Below, in pieces: positions 16,488 to 24,766 of a stretch of DNA of 64,000 nt. The notes under the pieces are model-generated. The model was not told where the DNA came from, searched no databases, and saw nothing but the letters and a program-made list of their open reading frames with translations. Position 1 is the first letter of the stretch. Each line of letters opens with the position of its first letter. The translations under genes and the position numbers were made by a program. This DNA is from an uncultured Alphaproteobacteria bacterium (GTDB taxonomy: Bacteria > Pseudomonadota > Alphaproteobacteria > RF32 > CAG-239), in the NCBI GenBank assembly GCA_944390355.1, contig CALXPT010000001.1:111115-175114 (forward strand). The letters are read 5' to 3'.

Positions 16488-17165
16488 CTAGTGATGGCTA
16501 TTATAATAACGGCATAAATCTCCTTCCAATTGATAGTTGGTATGATTATCAAGTTTGCTTTGTTCTTTTAGGACTTCTTTTTTCAAAAAATCTATCAACG
16601 GGGTGATTTGCTTAATATAGTTATCGGTTAATTCCTGTGTGGCCTCTTCGGTTTTTGAAGTTGTGCTGATTTCAACCGGCGGGGTGTTCTTTAATATCGT
16701 TGTAACGGCCTCTTTTAATTTGGGCAAAAAATAGCGCAACGTTGCGACATTTATTTGCTGGTGCGTTTGTTCGTGGCGCAGTACAACATTATATTCGCAA
16801 CTGTTTTCATCCATATCTTTCGCTATTAAAATTACCGGATTTTGGTAACCGATGAAAACATTAACCTGTGCCGGTATTACGCAATATACTCCTCGTTTTA
16901 CTCGCTGGCGATACGCATCTACCGTTACTTTATAGGCTACATCTACCAACGCTAAACCCGAGGCGAATAAACCTTGCTCGACTATTCCGTATTTTTTGCC
17001 GACTTCTGTTAACTCGTCATAATCTTTGCTTTTGTCATAGGTTAATTTGCCGTATGAGGTGCTAAACTTTAAGGCCGGCATGGTTCGATAGGCCGCACAT
17101 TCTCCTTCGGCAAAACTATTTTGCGCCCACAACAATAATGTTAATATAAAAACAATCTTTTTCAT
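16488..17165 (-). CDS. Predicted secreted zinc-dependent protease (DUF922-like)
   Basis: 225 residues with a clear signal peptide (MKKIVFILTLLLWAQNSFA). The key motif is RHEQTHQQINVATL, an HExxH zinc site. Upstream segments (LTYDKSKDYDELTEVGKKYG, YCVIPAQVNVFIGYQNPVI) fit DUF922 (COG5661), predicted secreted Zn proteases. The C-terminal third is helical and polar. Its start codon lies in a short perfect hairpin (17163-17182). Function of the family has not been established. Confidence 0.75.
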   Translation of the reverse strand: MKKIVFILTLLLWAQNSFAEGECAAYRTMPALKFSTSYGKLTYDKSKDYDELTEVGKKYGIVEQGLFASGLALVDVAYKVTVDAYRQRVKRGVYCVIPAQVNVFIGYQNPVILIAKDMDENSCEYNVVLRHEQTHQQINVATLRYFLPKLKEAVTTILKNTPPVEISTTSKTEEATQELTDNYIKQITPLIDFLKKEVLKEQSKLDNHTNYQLEGDLCRYYNSHH

Positions 17166-17182
17166 GTAGCCTATCCTACATG
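17163..17182 (-). promoter_or_regulatory. Hairpin masking the start codon of the DUF922-like gene
   Basis: CATGTAG (17163-17169) and CTACATG (17176-17182) are perfect inverted repeats around a 6-nt spacer. In the minus-strand mRNA the AUG start lies in the 3' arm and the GGAUAGG Shine-Dalgarno lies in the loop and its edge. The pairing could limit ribosome access. It could instead be a DNA operator. Confidence 0.45.
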
Positions 17183-17209
17183 ATTATTTGTTAATTTTGA
17201 GTTACAGCC

Positions 17210-17674
17210 ATGAAGGTGTCTGACAAATTTATCTTGTTTTGCTTGCTGGGAGGAGTTTTTTTTCTTGATACTCTTCCTTGTTTTGCTCAAAATCAAGAAG
17301 ATATTTTTATTCCGGACGGGGCGTTTAAAAACAACATTAAGCTTCCGCCCATTCAAGCCGGAAATTATGAAAAAAACGGCACTGTCAAAAAAGCATCTAA
17401 ACCCAGCCCGCAAAATAATACTTATCGTTTGCCTTCTGCCCAAACGGCTTCCGCCCCAAATTCTCCTCAGCAAACGGACGCCTCTGTAAATGCGCCTCAA
17501 TCCAACGCCTCTCAAGCTCTCGAAGCTCATGAAAAACCTGATTATAAAGAAAAATATGATGACTACCTTGATGATTTGAAAGTTATTGCAAAAACCGGAA
17601 AAGCACCTAAAAATGCCCAGCTTGAAAAAGATTTGAGCCAAATGAATTCCGATGAAACTTTTGTGGTTGAATAA
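17210..17674 (+). CDS. Secreted low-complexity protein, unknown function
   Basis: 154 residues. A signal peptide (hydrophobic FILFCLLGGVFFLDT, cleavage near CFA-QNQ) precedes a Pro/Gln/Ser/Ala-rich disordered region (about residues 50-105). A charged C-terminal segment then follows (YKEKYDDYLDDLKVIAK). Divergent from the DUF922-like gene with 44 bp between them, so the promoters are very close. No homologous family recognised. Confidence 0.7.
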   Translation: MKVSDKFILFCLLGGVFFLDTLPCFAQNQEDIFIPDGAFKNNIKLPPIQAGNYEKNGTVKKASKPSPQNNTYRLPSAQTASAPNSPQQTDASVNAPQSNASQALEAHEKPDYKEKYDDYLDDLKVIAKTGKAPKNAQLEKDLSQMNSDETFVVE

Positions 17675-17705
17675 TTTATGTTAGTTTTCTTTGCTATTGT
17701 TTTAT

Positions 17706-17757
17706 AAAAAAAAACTAAAAAAGTGGTCAAACAAAGGCCACTTTTTTAGTTTTTTAT
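17706..17757. terminator. Strong bidirectional terminator
   Basis: A 16-bp perfect stem (17711-17726 with 17738-17753) contains AAAGTGG/CCACTTT and its own A/T-run flanks. It serves both the secreted protein gene on the left and trcR on the right. Confidence 0.85.
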
Positions 17758-17767
17758 TTTGATTATT

Positions 17768-18535
17768 TTATTTTTGCTTTTTGGAAGTCGTTTTTTTTGC
17801 CTTTTGGGCTTTCTTTGCCTTTTGGGCTTTTTCTTTGGCTTTGATGGCTTCCTTCTTGGCTTTTTCTTTGGCCTTTGCCGCCTCTTTTTTAGCTTTGGCC
17901 TTTTCTTTTGCCTTAGCTTTTGCCTCGGCCTTCTTGGCTTTTTGTGCTTCTATCTTGGCTGCTTTTGCGGCGGCTTTTTCCTCAGCTTTCTTGGCTTTTT
18001 GTACCTGCGCGTCTACTTTGGCCTTGCCGGCATTTAATGCTGTCTCCAAGTCTTTTTCCGTACATAAACCGATAGCTACAGGATTCTTGGCTCTGATTAT
18101 GGCGGAGTCTTTATGGCTGCCGTCTTTTATTGCATCAATCGTCTTTTTGGTCGTTCCTATCAGCTTGCATATTTGGGTATCCGTTATTTCCGGACAATTT
18201 TTTAATATCCATGCTATTGCATTCGGTTTATCGCTCCTTTGCGACGGCGACAATACTTTTTTGGCTTTGGCATTGCTAATCCTCACGTCTAATTCCATTT
18301 TATTGGGAATTAGCTTGGCCTCCGGATCTTGTTCACAGCGGTGTATCTCTTCCCACGTCAACTGATTGGTGTCTATCGGGCTGATACCCATAATGTTGTA
18401 GGCCACATCTCCGTCTGCTATGGCCTGTATTTCCAACTCATGCAATTCACAATATTCGGCTATTTGTTTGAAACTCAACATTGTATTGTCAACAAGCCAT
18501 ACTGCCGTTCCTTTGGGCATTAAAGGTGCTGTCAT
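17768..18535 (-). CDS. trcR: Cell-cycle transcriptional regulator TrcR (DUF1013)
   Basis: 255 residues. The first ~165 match DUF1013/TrcR: MTAPLMPKGTAVWLVDNT, then FKQIAEYCELHELEIQAIADG and NAIAWILKNCPEITDTQI, ending in a helix-turn-helix-like region (ICKLIGTTKKTIDAI). TrcR is an alphaproteobacterial regulator associated with RNA polymerase and CtrA/GcrA-type cell-cycle genes. The last ~85 residues are almost only Lys, Ala, Glu and Gln in KAKEKAKK-type repeats, like a histone H1 tail. This could give nonspecific DNA or RNA binding. Start supported by AAGGAAT upstream. Confidence 0.88.
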   Translation of the reverse strand: MTAPLMPKGTAVWLVDNTMLSFKQIAEYCELHELEIQAIADGDVAYNIMGISPIDTNQLTWEEIHRCEQDPEAKLIPNKMELDVRISNAKAKKVLSPSQRSDKPNAIAWILKNCPEITDTQICKLIGTTKKTIDAIKDGSHKDSAIIRAKNPVAIGLCTEKDLETALNAGKAKVDAQVQKAKKAEEKAAAKAAKIEAQKAKKAEAKAKAKEKAKAKKEAAKAKEKAKKEAIKAKEKAQKAKKAQKAKKTTSKKQK

Positions 18536-18566
18536 TTTTTATTCCTTTCTTTTTTATTTTCTATAT

Positions 18567-18607
18567 AAAAAAACATTCCCTATTTGTTTAGAGAATAGAG
18601 AATGTTT
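18567..18607 (-). terminator. Terminator of the gene ending at 18642
   Basis: AAACATTC (18571-18578) pairs with GAATGTTT (18600-18607), with CTATT/AATAG inside. Seven Us follow on the minus strand. Confidence 0.7.
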
Positions 18608-18641
18608 AAAGATTATACAAGTTATTTTTTTAGTTTTGGTC

Positions 18642-19475
18642 TTAAAATATACTATTTTTGTTATATAGATTGGCTATTGACTGGTAGCCTATTTCCAACA
18701 TCTGCGCCGTGGCCTGATATTTTGTGGCTTGTATCTCCAAAGCATTTACCGATGACAAGGTTCCGCTCGAGCTTGTTGTGGACGGTACTTTGGAGGTCGT
18801 TTTGTTCTTTGTATCACTTGAAACACTTTCTGTTGTTACATAGTCGTGCTTATAGTTATCACCCTGTTTTATTTGCATCACATACGGAACGCTCTCTCTT
18901 GTCGAATAATCTTCCGAACGGCTGATTTTTATATAATAATCGCCTTTCTTCGCTCGGTACTCCCCGTTTAAGATTTGCTCCATGTTATTGTATTCGTCTG
19001 AGCCTTCTTCCGCCGTCGAATCGCCAACCAAAACTTCTTTACCGTTTTTAATCATATAAACCTGTATTTGCAGACCCTCGCCGTTCTCTCCCAACAGGCC
19101 ATATTTAGCTGCTTCTTTCTCCTTTTCTTCCTGTTCTTTGGCGTAGCCTTCCGGATCAAGTTGTTTTTTCAGCTCATCTAATTTGCTTTGATAGCTTGAT
19201 AAATCCAATACCGATGAATTTTCATCTTCAGCTCCGCTTCGCAGGCTAATGCTTAACTTTCCGTTCGACTGTACCTGTATCTTGTAATAATCAACCGTAT
19301 CGTATTCGGCTAATTGGCCGACCGTACTCACTCGCGCATAGTTTAAGCGCATATATCCTAAATCTCGCGCATTGGCAAACTTTTCATCAATATCATTAAC
19401 ATCGGTTACCGACTTTTCCCAGCGACCGATACCGTTATCATCCACATTTGATGCTCTCGGAATTGAATTTACCAT
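18642..19475 (-). CDS. Conserved-looking hypothetical, PPC-like domain
   Basis: 277 residues, no signal peptide. Residues about 40-90 (LNYARVSTVGQLAEYDTVDY, YYKIQVQSNGKLSISLRSG) resemble the bacterial pre-peptidase C-terminal beta-sandwich in hydrophobic pattern. A charged insert with a short coiled coil and a Ser/Thr-rich linker (TTSKVPSTTSSSGTLSS) follow. The final helix (ALEIQATKYQATAQMLEIGY) resembles the C-terminal coiled coils of flagellar axial proteins. This could mean an extracellular, perhaps flagellum-related role, but that is inference. Confidence 0.6.
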   Translation of the reverse strand: MVNSIPRASNVDDNGIGRWEKSVTDVNDIDEKFANARDLGYMRLNYARVSTVGQLAEYDTVDYYKIQVQSNGKLSISLRSGAEDENSSVLDLSSYQSKLDELKKQLDPEGYAKEQEEKEKEAAKYGLLGENGEGLQIQVYMIKNGKEVLVGDSTAEEGSDEYNNMEQILNGEYRAKKGDYYIKISRSEDYSTRESVPYVMQIKQGDNYKHDYVTTESVSSDTKNKTTSKVPSTTSSSGTLSSVNALEIQATKYQATAQMLEIGYQSIANLYNKNSIF

Positions 19476-19544
19476 CTTCCTATCTCCCTAAAACTCAATT
19501 GTTATTTTAGCATAAAATAGCTTTTAACGCAACATATTTTGTAC

Positions 19545-21170
19545 TTATTCAAATTTGAGTTTATACAGATTTACGCTTTGCTCGGTTTTCTCCAGCTTCT
19601 TATTTCCCAATTCTTCAATCTCAAAGGCTTTTTTATCTATTCCTTTATAAATTTCGTCATCAAACAAAACCTCTCCGTCATAGGTTTGCATAAATAAATC
19701 ATCTATGTAGGTTTCCTTTTCCGACAAATCTGTTTCTTTGCCTTCTATTAAATTTACCCGTTCGGCTATGATTAGGTTTTCATCGGCTATTGCCTCTACA
19801 AAGCTATTTATATCTCTTACTATTTCTTCCGAACAACGGCCAGCTTGATTTATTGAAGAAAATTGCACGCTTATTATATTTGACTGGGTATTTATCAGCT
19901 GTCCATTATATTTTCCGGCTAATCCAGATATTATATTTCTTACGGAATCATATAATTCTTCTGTATATTTTTTTGGATCTTTCTTGCTCCCATTGTATAA
20001 AATCCGCAGAAAAACGTTTAACAATACATTTACAAAAAATTTATCTTTTTTAGGTAGTTGAGGGGCTTCTTTTTTCTGTGTTTTTTGATTTTCCTTTTCT
20101 TTTTCTTGAGTTTGATACACTATATTGTTCATATTCGACCATTTGTTAAATGTCAAACGTAATATATTGCTATCTAATGTTTCATGGTGCAACAGCTGCG
20201 ACATCAAATATGCTCCAACTCCAGTCAAAAAAACGGCTATCTTAATATCTTGATAGGTATTCTTCGCTGCATAAAATTTTGATATATCTGCTTCTTTACC
20301 ATCTATTATTTCAAATGCCTCATATAGCAATGAATTTGCTTCGGCTATGTTTAGTTTGTGGACTCGTCCTAATTCCATACAGCCCCCGTAAATCAAAAAT
20401 CTTAGTCCCAGACGATTGAAGTCATCTGTTATTGAAATCGTGTTGTCTAACCTTGCTATTATATCACCTAAAAATTCTATTATATATTTTTTTTCATGTA
20501 AATCGGCTTCCGGCAATGTTGGAGCAATATCAGGATCAACATCCGCATTAATGTTGTATATTTGAAAAATTGCGTCTGCTTTGTTTATAAATTTCTTTTC
20601 CGATATTACCTTAGTTTTTGGTTTTAGCCGATGAACTCCAAATGCCTGCAAAGGAACTTTTTTTATAATTAGCGGAACTGCTACGACTAAAAACAAACAA
20701 AAGAAAAACAAAAATAATAAAGTTCTTATTGATTCTTCCGGAATAAAATCATCTAAAATCGGCACACTTAGCATAACTACTATATTTGCAAATATCAAAC
20801 TGAATATAACAATTACCAATAATTTTACTATTGCAATTGCCATGCTTTTAGGTGAATTACTTATTTCTTCTTCTGCCTCATATATCGTATTTATTTTTGG
20901 TTGCTCTTGCTGCGGTATCTCAAAAAAATTCGAACTCTTTTCTTTGGTCTGACCTCCTTTATTGGGCAAATTTACAAATTCAATCGTTTCTTGATAGACA
21001 TTATCCAATACATTAAATTTTTCACGAATGAGTTTTACGGCTATATTTTCATATTCCAATTCGTGAGCATACTTAATTGCCTGATCGTGTTGTTCTTCCG
21101 CAAAACGTTCTTCCAGCTTCCAGCCCGTGCCTCGGTCGGCATAAACTTCATAGTGCGTTATATCTACCAT
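19545..21170 (-). CDS. Two-helix membrane protein with degenerate nucleotide-cyclase-like domain
   Basis: 541 residues. Residues 1-70 form a small alpha/beta domain (ITHYEVYADRGTGWKLEERF). Two membrane helices lie at about 110-135 and 145-170. A helical middle region and a Lys/Gln-rich linker follow. The last ~165 residues resemble a class III cyclase homology domain: KYNGQLINTQSNIISVQF, then NQAGRCSEEIVRDI, and the typical closing pattern DGEVLFDDEIYKGI ... ELGNKKLEKTEQSVNLYKL. The metal-binding aspartates of active cyclases are not evident, so it may be a sensor or scaffold. Low base complexity, like its neighbours. Confidence 0.6.
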   Translation of the reverse strand: MVDITHYEVYADRGTGWKLEERFAEEQHDQAIKYAHELEYENIAVKLIREKFNVLDNVYQETIEFVNLPNKGGQTKEKSSNFFEIPQQEQPKINTIYEAEEEISNSPKSMAIAIVKLLVIVIFSLIFANIVVMLSVPILDDFIPEESIRTLLFLFFFCLFLVVAVPLIIKKVPLQAFGVHRLKPKTKVISEKKFINKADAIFQIYNINADVDPDIAPTLPEADLHEKKYIIEFLGDIIARLDNTISITDDFNRLGLRFLIYGGCMELGRVHKLNIAEANSLLYEAFEIIDGKEADISKFYAAKNTYQDIKIAVFLTGVGAYLMSQLLHHETLDSNILRLTFNKWSNMNNIVYQTQEKEKENQKTQKKEAPQLPKKDKFFVNVLLNVFLRILYNGSKKDPKKYTEELYDSVRNIISGLAGKYNGQLINTQSNIISVQFSSINQAGRCSEEIVRDINSFVEAIADENLIIAERVNLIEGKETDLSEKETYIDDLFMQTYDGEVLFDDEIYKGIDKKAFEIEELGNKKLEKTEQSVNLYKLKFE

Positions 21171-21186
21171 TGTTTTATTCCGTATA

Positions 21187-21230
21187 TAAAAAAACCTGAG
21201 TCTAATATAATAGTCTCAGGTTAAAAAAAC
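21187..21230 (-). terminator. rpmE terminator
   Basis: AACCTGAG (21193-21200) pairs with CTCAGGTT (21215-21222), flanked by A-runs that give Us on the minus strand. It separates rpmE from the membrane protein gene downstream. Confidence 0.75.
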
Positions 21231-21248
21231 TTAAAAAAAGTCTACGAA

Positions 21249-21497
21249 TTATTTTGCACCACTAACTGAGGTATCTGTCTTAATACCAAATGCAGCAAAC
21301 TTACTGTTAAATTTAGAAACTTGACCACCAGTATCAACCATACGATGAACACCCGTCCATGCAGGATGTGATTTCGGGTCGATTTCAAGCGTCATTTTAT
21401 CGCCGGCTTTGCCCCATGTGCTTTTTGTTTTATATTCTGATCCGTCTGTCATTACATAAGTAATTTCATGATAATCAGGATGAATACCTTGTTTCAT
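21249..21497 (-). CDS. rpmE: 50S ribosomal protein L31
   Basis: 82 residues. The family start [20 protein letters not shown] is clear, as is HPAWTG near residue 45. It lacks the CxxC zinc cysteines of the C+ form, so it is the zinc-free (C-) type. It sits on the large subunit and bridges to the 30S head. Transcribed alone, with a terminator after it. Confidence 0.95.
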   Translation of the reverse strand: MKQGIHPDYHEITYVMTDGSEYKTKSTWGKAGDKMTLEIDPKSHPAWTGVHRMVDTGGQVSKFNSKFAAFGIKTDTSVSGAK

Positions 21498-21604
21498 TAC
21501 TTTTCTCCAAAAATTTTTTATTCTAAAATATGAATTTGTTGCCTTTATACATTAGAGTCTTTAATAACGCAAGCATTATTTCATATTTTTTTGTTTTTTT
21601 TTCA

Positions 21605-22663
21605 TTATTTTTGCAATTCCGTGATTTTTACCGTATTAATTCTCTCATCTCCGGAATTTACATTAATTACTTTTATACTGTAATTTTTGTATCCCATTGA
21701 CAATAAATGACTACGAATGTTAACGGCGCGATTTAAGCTGGTACGTTTCCGCTGAAAAACATTTTCGCCATCATCTAAGTTATAGGCTATTATTGATATT
21801 TTATTCTTGTCGGCGTCCTTAAACGTTGAAATCAATGATGTAATTTGGTTTTGCTGTTCGGGTGTCAAAACATCTTCCCCTTCGGCAAAAACTATTACCG
21901 AATTATCTTGCTGTGGTAAAACAGCTTGATTTTGCGATAACACCGTTTTTTCTTCTACTTTTGTACTTAACTCCGCCTTGCCGTTTGATATATCCGCTTC
22001 AGAATGTTGTTTGATTCCATCTGCCGCGGGTACGGACGAAATTAACAAATCCGTATTTTTTGGCCGAGGCTGTGGGCTTAATAGAGAATTACTCTCGGTT
22101 ACTTTTTCTGCAACTACCTTATTTTCCTCTTTCTTCAATACAGTATGGGATGATGCTGCAGAAGCTGCTTGTTGTCTCTTAGCTTCTGCCTGTTGAACTG
22201 CCGTTATTTTTTCATTCTCAACAGGAATTTGATCTTGAGAAACGTTTACTTGTGTTTCTACCTTTATTTGCTCTTGCTTTTGAGGCTTGATTTCTGAATT
22301 TTCCGTTTTTGCTGTCTCGATAATCTTTAGAGTTTCCTTTTTCGGAGAATCGGAAGCCAACGCTTTGTCCTTGCTTTTAACAATGGATGGTTGCTGTTGC
22401 ACTTTTTTTGCTATCGTTTTTTTCGTTTTAGATTGCGACGGTGATGCTTGCTCCGCTTTTTTTGTTTTGGCGGTTTCTTTTTTTATTATCGGAAAAAGAG
22501 GCTGCGGTTTCTCCGACTTTCCATAACTCGGCATCGGTGCTGTGCTTGGCTGCAAACTATTTAATACCGACAAATCCACTATGACATCTTCCCCGCCATA
22601 TACATTGGCAGAAAAGAATATGCTTAAAGACAATGCACTTATTGTCAGGTGTTTTAACCGCAT
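21605..22663 (-). CDS. Secreted protein with C-terminal OmpA-like domain
   Basis: 352 residues. A signal peptide (LTISALSLSIFFSANVYG) is followed by about 200 residues of Lys/Gln/Glu/Ser-rich disorder. The last ~110 residues resemble an OmpA/MotB peptidoglycan-binding domain: NSVIVFAEGEDVLTPEQQNQ, then KISIIAYNLDD, and RKRTSLNRAVNIRSHLLSMG, the helix that normally carries the NxxLSxxRAxxV motif. The first strand and the Asp/Arg pair are partly preserved. It probably anchors to the cell wall from the periplasm. It lies 23 bp after suhB. Confidence 0.75.
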   Translation of the reverse strand: MRLKHLTISALSLSIFFSANVYGGEDVIVDLSVLNSLQPSTAPMPSYGKSEKPQPLFPIIKKETAKTKKAEQASPSQSKTKKTIAKKVQQQPSIVKSKDKALASDSPKKETLKIIETAKTENSEIKPQKQEQIKVETQVNVSQDQIPVENEKITAVQQAEAKRQQAASAASSHTVLKKEENKVVAEKVTESNSLLSPQPRPKNTDLLISSVPAADGIKQHSEADISNGKAELSTKVEEKTVLSQNQAVLPQQDNSVIVFAEGEDVLTPEQQNQITSLISTFKDADKNKISIIAYNLDDGENVFQRKRTSLNRAVNIRSHLLSMGYKNYSIKVINVNSGDERINTVKITELQK

Positions 22664-22686
22664 CTCTTTTTCCTTTTGCTTTATAA

Positions 22687-23490
22687 TTACTTACTCAGCA
22701 AATCGTACAGCTTGTTGTTTAAATTACCATTAACAGCTATAATGTTTCCTGATGATATGACTGAGGGAATATCTTCGGAGCGGATATCTTTTTGATTTAT
22801 ATCAAATATATAGCCTCCCGCTTCTTTAACCAACAATATACCTGCCGTTATGTCGGAAGGGGCTTGTGCATAGCTTATATAGGCATCCGCTTTTCCGGCC
22901 GCTACATAGGCCATATCCATATTCGAATCGCCTTGTATGCGTACATTGCTCGACTTAAAAAGTTTATGCGACAATTCGGCAAATGAGGCAAAATCTTCAC
23001 CATGAAAACTCGGTGTTGTTAATATCAGCGAATCCGATAGTTCTTTACGCGCTGAGACCCTTAACCTTTCATGGGAGCGAAATCCTTCTTTATAGGCTCC
23101 CATGCCTTTTTCGGCGAAAAACAATTCATCACTGACCGGATTATATATCACCGATGCAAGAATCGTATTATTTTCACACATGGCTACCGATACAGAAAAA
23201 TACGGAACGGCGTGGATAAAATTAATCATCGAACTTATTGTTGATATTACAAAATAGCCTCCTTGCGGACGCGGTTTGTTATCTTCCGCAAACGCAAAGT
23301 TCGGACGCATTTTAGATAATTCTGTTTTCAAAACACGTTCGGCTTTGTTATAGCCGTTTATTACAAAACTGCGATAGTCCTTAACCGAGGATTGCAGATT
23401 TTCTATTTCCGTAAAATCTCGCGATAAAGACGTGGCTGCTTTCTTGACCGCGGCTATCATATTGGTTAAATTCGGGGAAAGATATGACAT
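22687..23490 (-). CDS. suhB: SuhB / inositol monophosphatase homologue lacking active-site residues
   Basis: 267 residues, normal length. The C-terminal half follows SuhB closely (NMDMAYVAAGKADAYISY, LLVKEAGGYIFD). The metal-binding motif that should read DPxDGTxNFIH is here STISSMINFIH, so both catalytic aspartates and the Thr are gone. The upstream glutamate pair (EE) is AED. Phosphatase activity is therefore unlikely. E. coli SuhB works in rRNA antitermination independently of catalysis, so a structural role is plausible. Translation is coupled to efp (TAATG overlap). Confidence 0.85.
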   Translation of the reverse strand: MSYLSPNLTNMIAAVKKAATSLSRDFTEIENLQSSVKDYRSFVINGYNKAERVLKTELSKMRPNFAFAEDNKPRPQGGYFVISTISSMINFIHAVPYFSVSVAMCENNTILASVIYNPVSDELFFAEKGMGAYKEGFRSHERLRVSARKELSDSLILTTPSFHGEDFASFAELSHKLFKSSNVRIQGDSNMDMAYVAAGKADAYISYAQAPSDITAGILLVKEAGGYIFDINQKDIRSEDIPSVISSGNIIAVNGNLNNKLYDLLSK

Positions 23491-24053
23491 TATTTAGCTC
23501 TCTCAACATAGTTGGCTTCTGCTGTTCCGACAACGATTTTGTCGCCCGTACCGATAAATGGAGGAACCATAACGCGAACACCGTTATCTAAAATTGCCGG
23601 CTTATATGAGGAGGCGGCAGTTTGTCCTTTGACAACAGGTTCGGTCTCGGTTACGGTGCAAATAACCTGCAACGGCAATTCTACCGAAATCGGTTTGCCG
23701 TCTATAAAACTTATTATCACTTCCATGCCGTCGGTCATAAACGGACGAGAATCGCCTAATACATCTGAAGGCAAGGTGAACTGGTCAAATGTTTCCGAAT
23801 CCATAAAGGTCAATCCCGTTCCGTCTTCAAACAAAAATTGGCAATCTTTTTCCTCGACCATTAATTTTTCAATCGTATCTTCGGTTCTGAAACGTTCGTT
23901 GGTTTTAGTACCTTCTTCAACTGATTTCATCTCCACCTGCATAAACGCTCCGCCCTTACCGGGTTTGATGTGCATGGCTTTGGTTACGGTCCATGGTTTG
24001 CCTTTATATTCAATTACCCAACCAATTCTGATGGCTCCTGCTAATTGTTTCAT
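23490..24053 (-). CDS. efp: Elongation factor P
   Basis: 187 residues. EF-P rescues ribosomes stalled at polyproline. The three beta-barrel domains are intact. The loop carrying the modifiable lysine reads KPGKGGAFMQVE, with Lys near residue 33. The C-terminal signature DNGVRVMVPPFIGTGDKI is visible. The modifying enzymes EpmA/EpmB are not in the window. It overlaps the suhB homologue by one base. Confidence 0.96.
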   Translation of the reverse strand: MKQLAGAIRIGWVIEYKGKPWTVTKAMHIKPGKGGAFMQVEMKSVEEGTKTNERFRTEDTIEKLMVEEKDCQFLFEDGTGLTFMDSETFDQFTLPSDVLGDSRPFMTDGMEVIISFIDGKPISVELPLQVICTVTETEPVVKGQTAASSYKPAILDNGVRVMVPPFIGTGDKIVVGTAEANYVERAK

Positions 24054-24128
24054 TCTTTTTCTCCATATTTACAATGTTAAATTTGATTATTTTTTTGTGA
24101 ATGTAATCTAATCTTTTTATTTTCGCAA

Positions 24129-24668
24129 CTACTTTTCGCAAAAAAATTGGCTAAATTTTTGTTTTTGTGAGGCCGGAATTATTATATTGTCCGTTTTTAT
24201 TCCTTCTAAATTAGTTTTTTCATCCTTTACCCAGACGGCAGATTGGATGAGAAACAGCTCGTTATACCAGTTCACCAGTTCTTTGGAGGGGTGTTCTGCC
24301 TCCTCTAAAAAACTAAAGATTACAAAATCCGGCTCTGCCTCGCTTATCAGCATCGCATCATGGCGGGTGGAACTACTTATTATGCCCAATATCTTATTAT
24401 TTGTCTGCTGCCTCAATGCTTTGGCCTCTTTTCCGGCGTGAGACAATTGGCTTAAATCGATGACCACTCCATCCAGCTTATATTGATTACAAATACTCAA
24501 TGCATTTTCTCCGTATGCCAAAATCAATTTTGACTGCCGCCATGCGCGTGAGGAAAAGTTTTGCACAAATTCTCTTGATAATTGCGTATTCAATATATAG
24601 CAGCCTATCTCTTGGTTTTCCGCCTCTTGAAATTCTTCTTCATCAACATATAAAATAATCTTTGGCAT
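24129..24668 (-). CDS. ThiE/TenI-like TIM-barrel protein, degenerate
   Basis: 179 residues. The pattern of alternating strands and helices resembles thiamine-phosphate synthase: KLDGVVIDLSQLS matches the GADGVHLGQ strand, and GIISSSTRHDAMLISEAEPD matches the (G)xSxxxHxxxEAxxAxxxGADY region. The phosphate-loop glycines and the pyrimidine-contact residues of ThiE are missing and the protein is short. Similar TMP-TenI relatives sit next to efp in other alphaproteobacteria. A role other than thiamine synthesis is likely. Confidence 0.6.
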   Translation of the reverse strand: MPKIILYVDEEEFQEAENQEIGCYILNTQLSREFVQNFSSRAWRQSKLILAYGENALSICNQYKLDGVVIDLSQLSHAGKEAKALRQQTNNKILGIISSSTRHDAMLISEAEPDFVIFSFLEEAEHPSKELVNWYNELFLIQSAVWVKDEKTNLEGIKTDNIIIPASQKQKFSQFFCEK

Positions 24669-24766
24669 ATCTTTGCGCTCTCTCTTGCATTTTGTTTTAA
24701 GGCATATATTATAGTTTCATTGTTCTCAATATAGGCTAAAATTCTTTGAAAAGAAAGTAAAAAACT

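Noticed and set aside
17781-18365. Plus-strand ORF of 194 codons rich in Phe, Ala and Leu
   Set aside because: Reverse complement of the Lys/Ala repeats of TrcR, which automatically reads as FLAFA-type sequence.
23512-24111. Plus-strand ORF of 199 codons over efp
   Set aside because: Antisense shadow of efp, which has clear EF-P motifs; no ribosome-binding site or recognisable protein.
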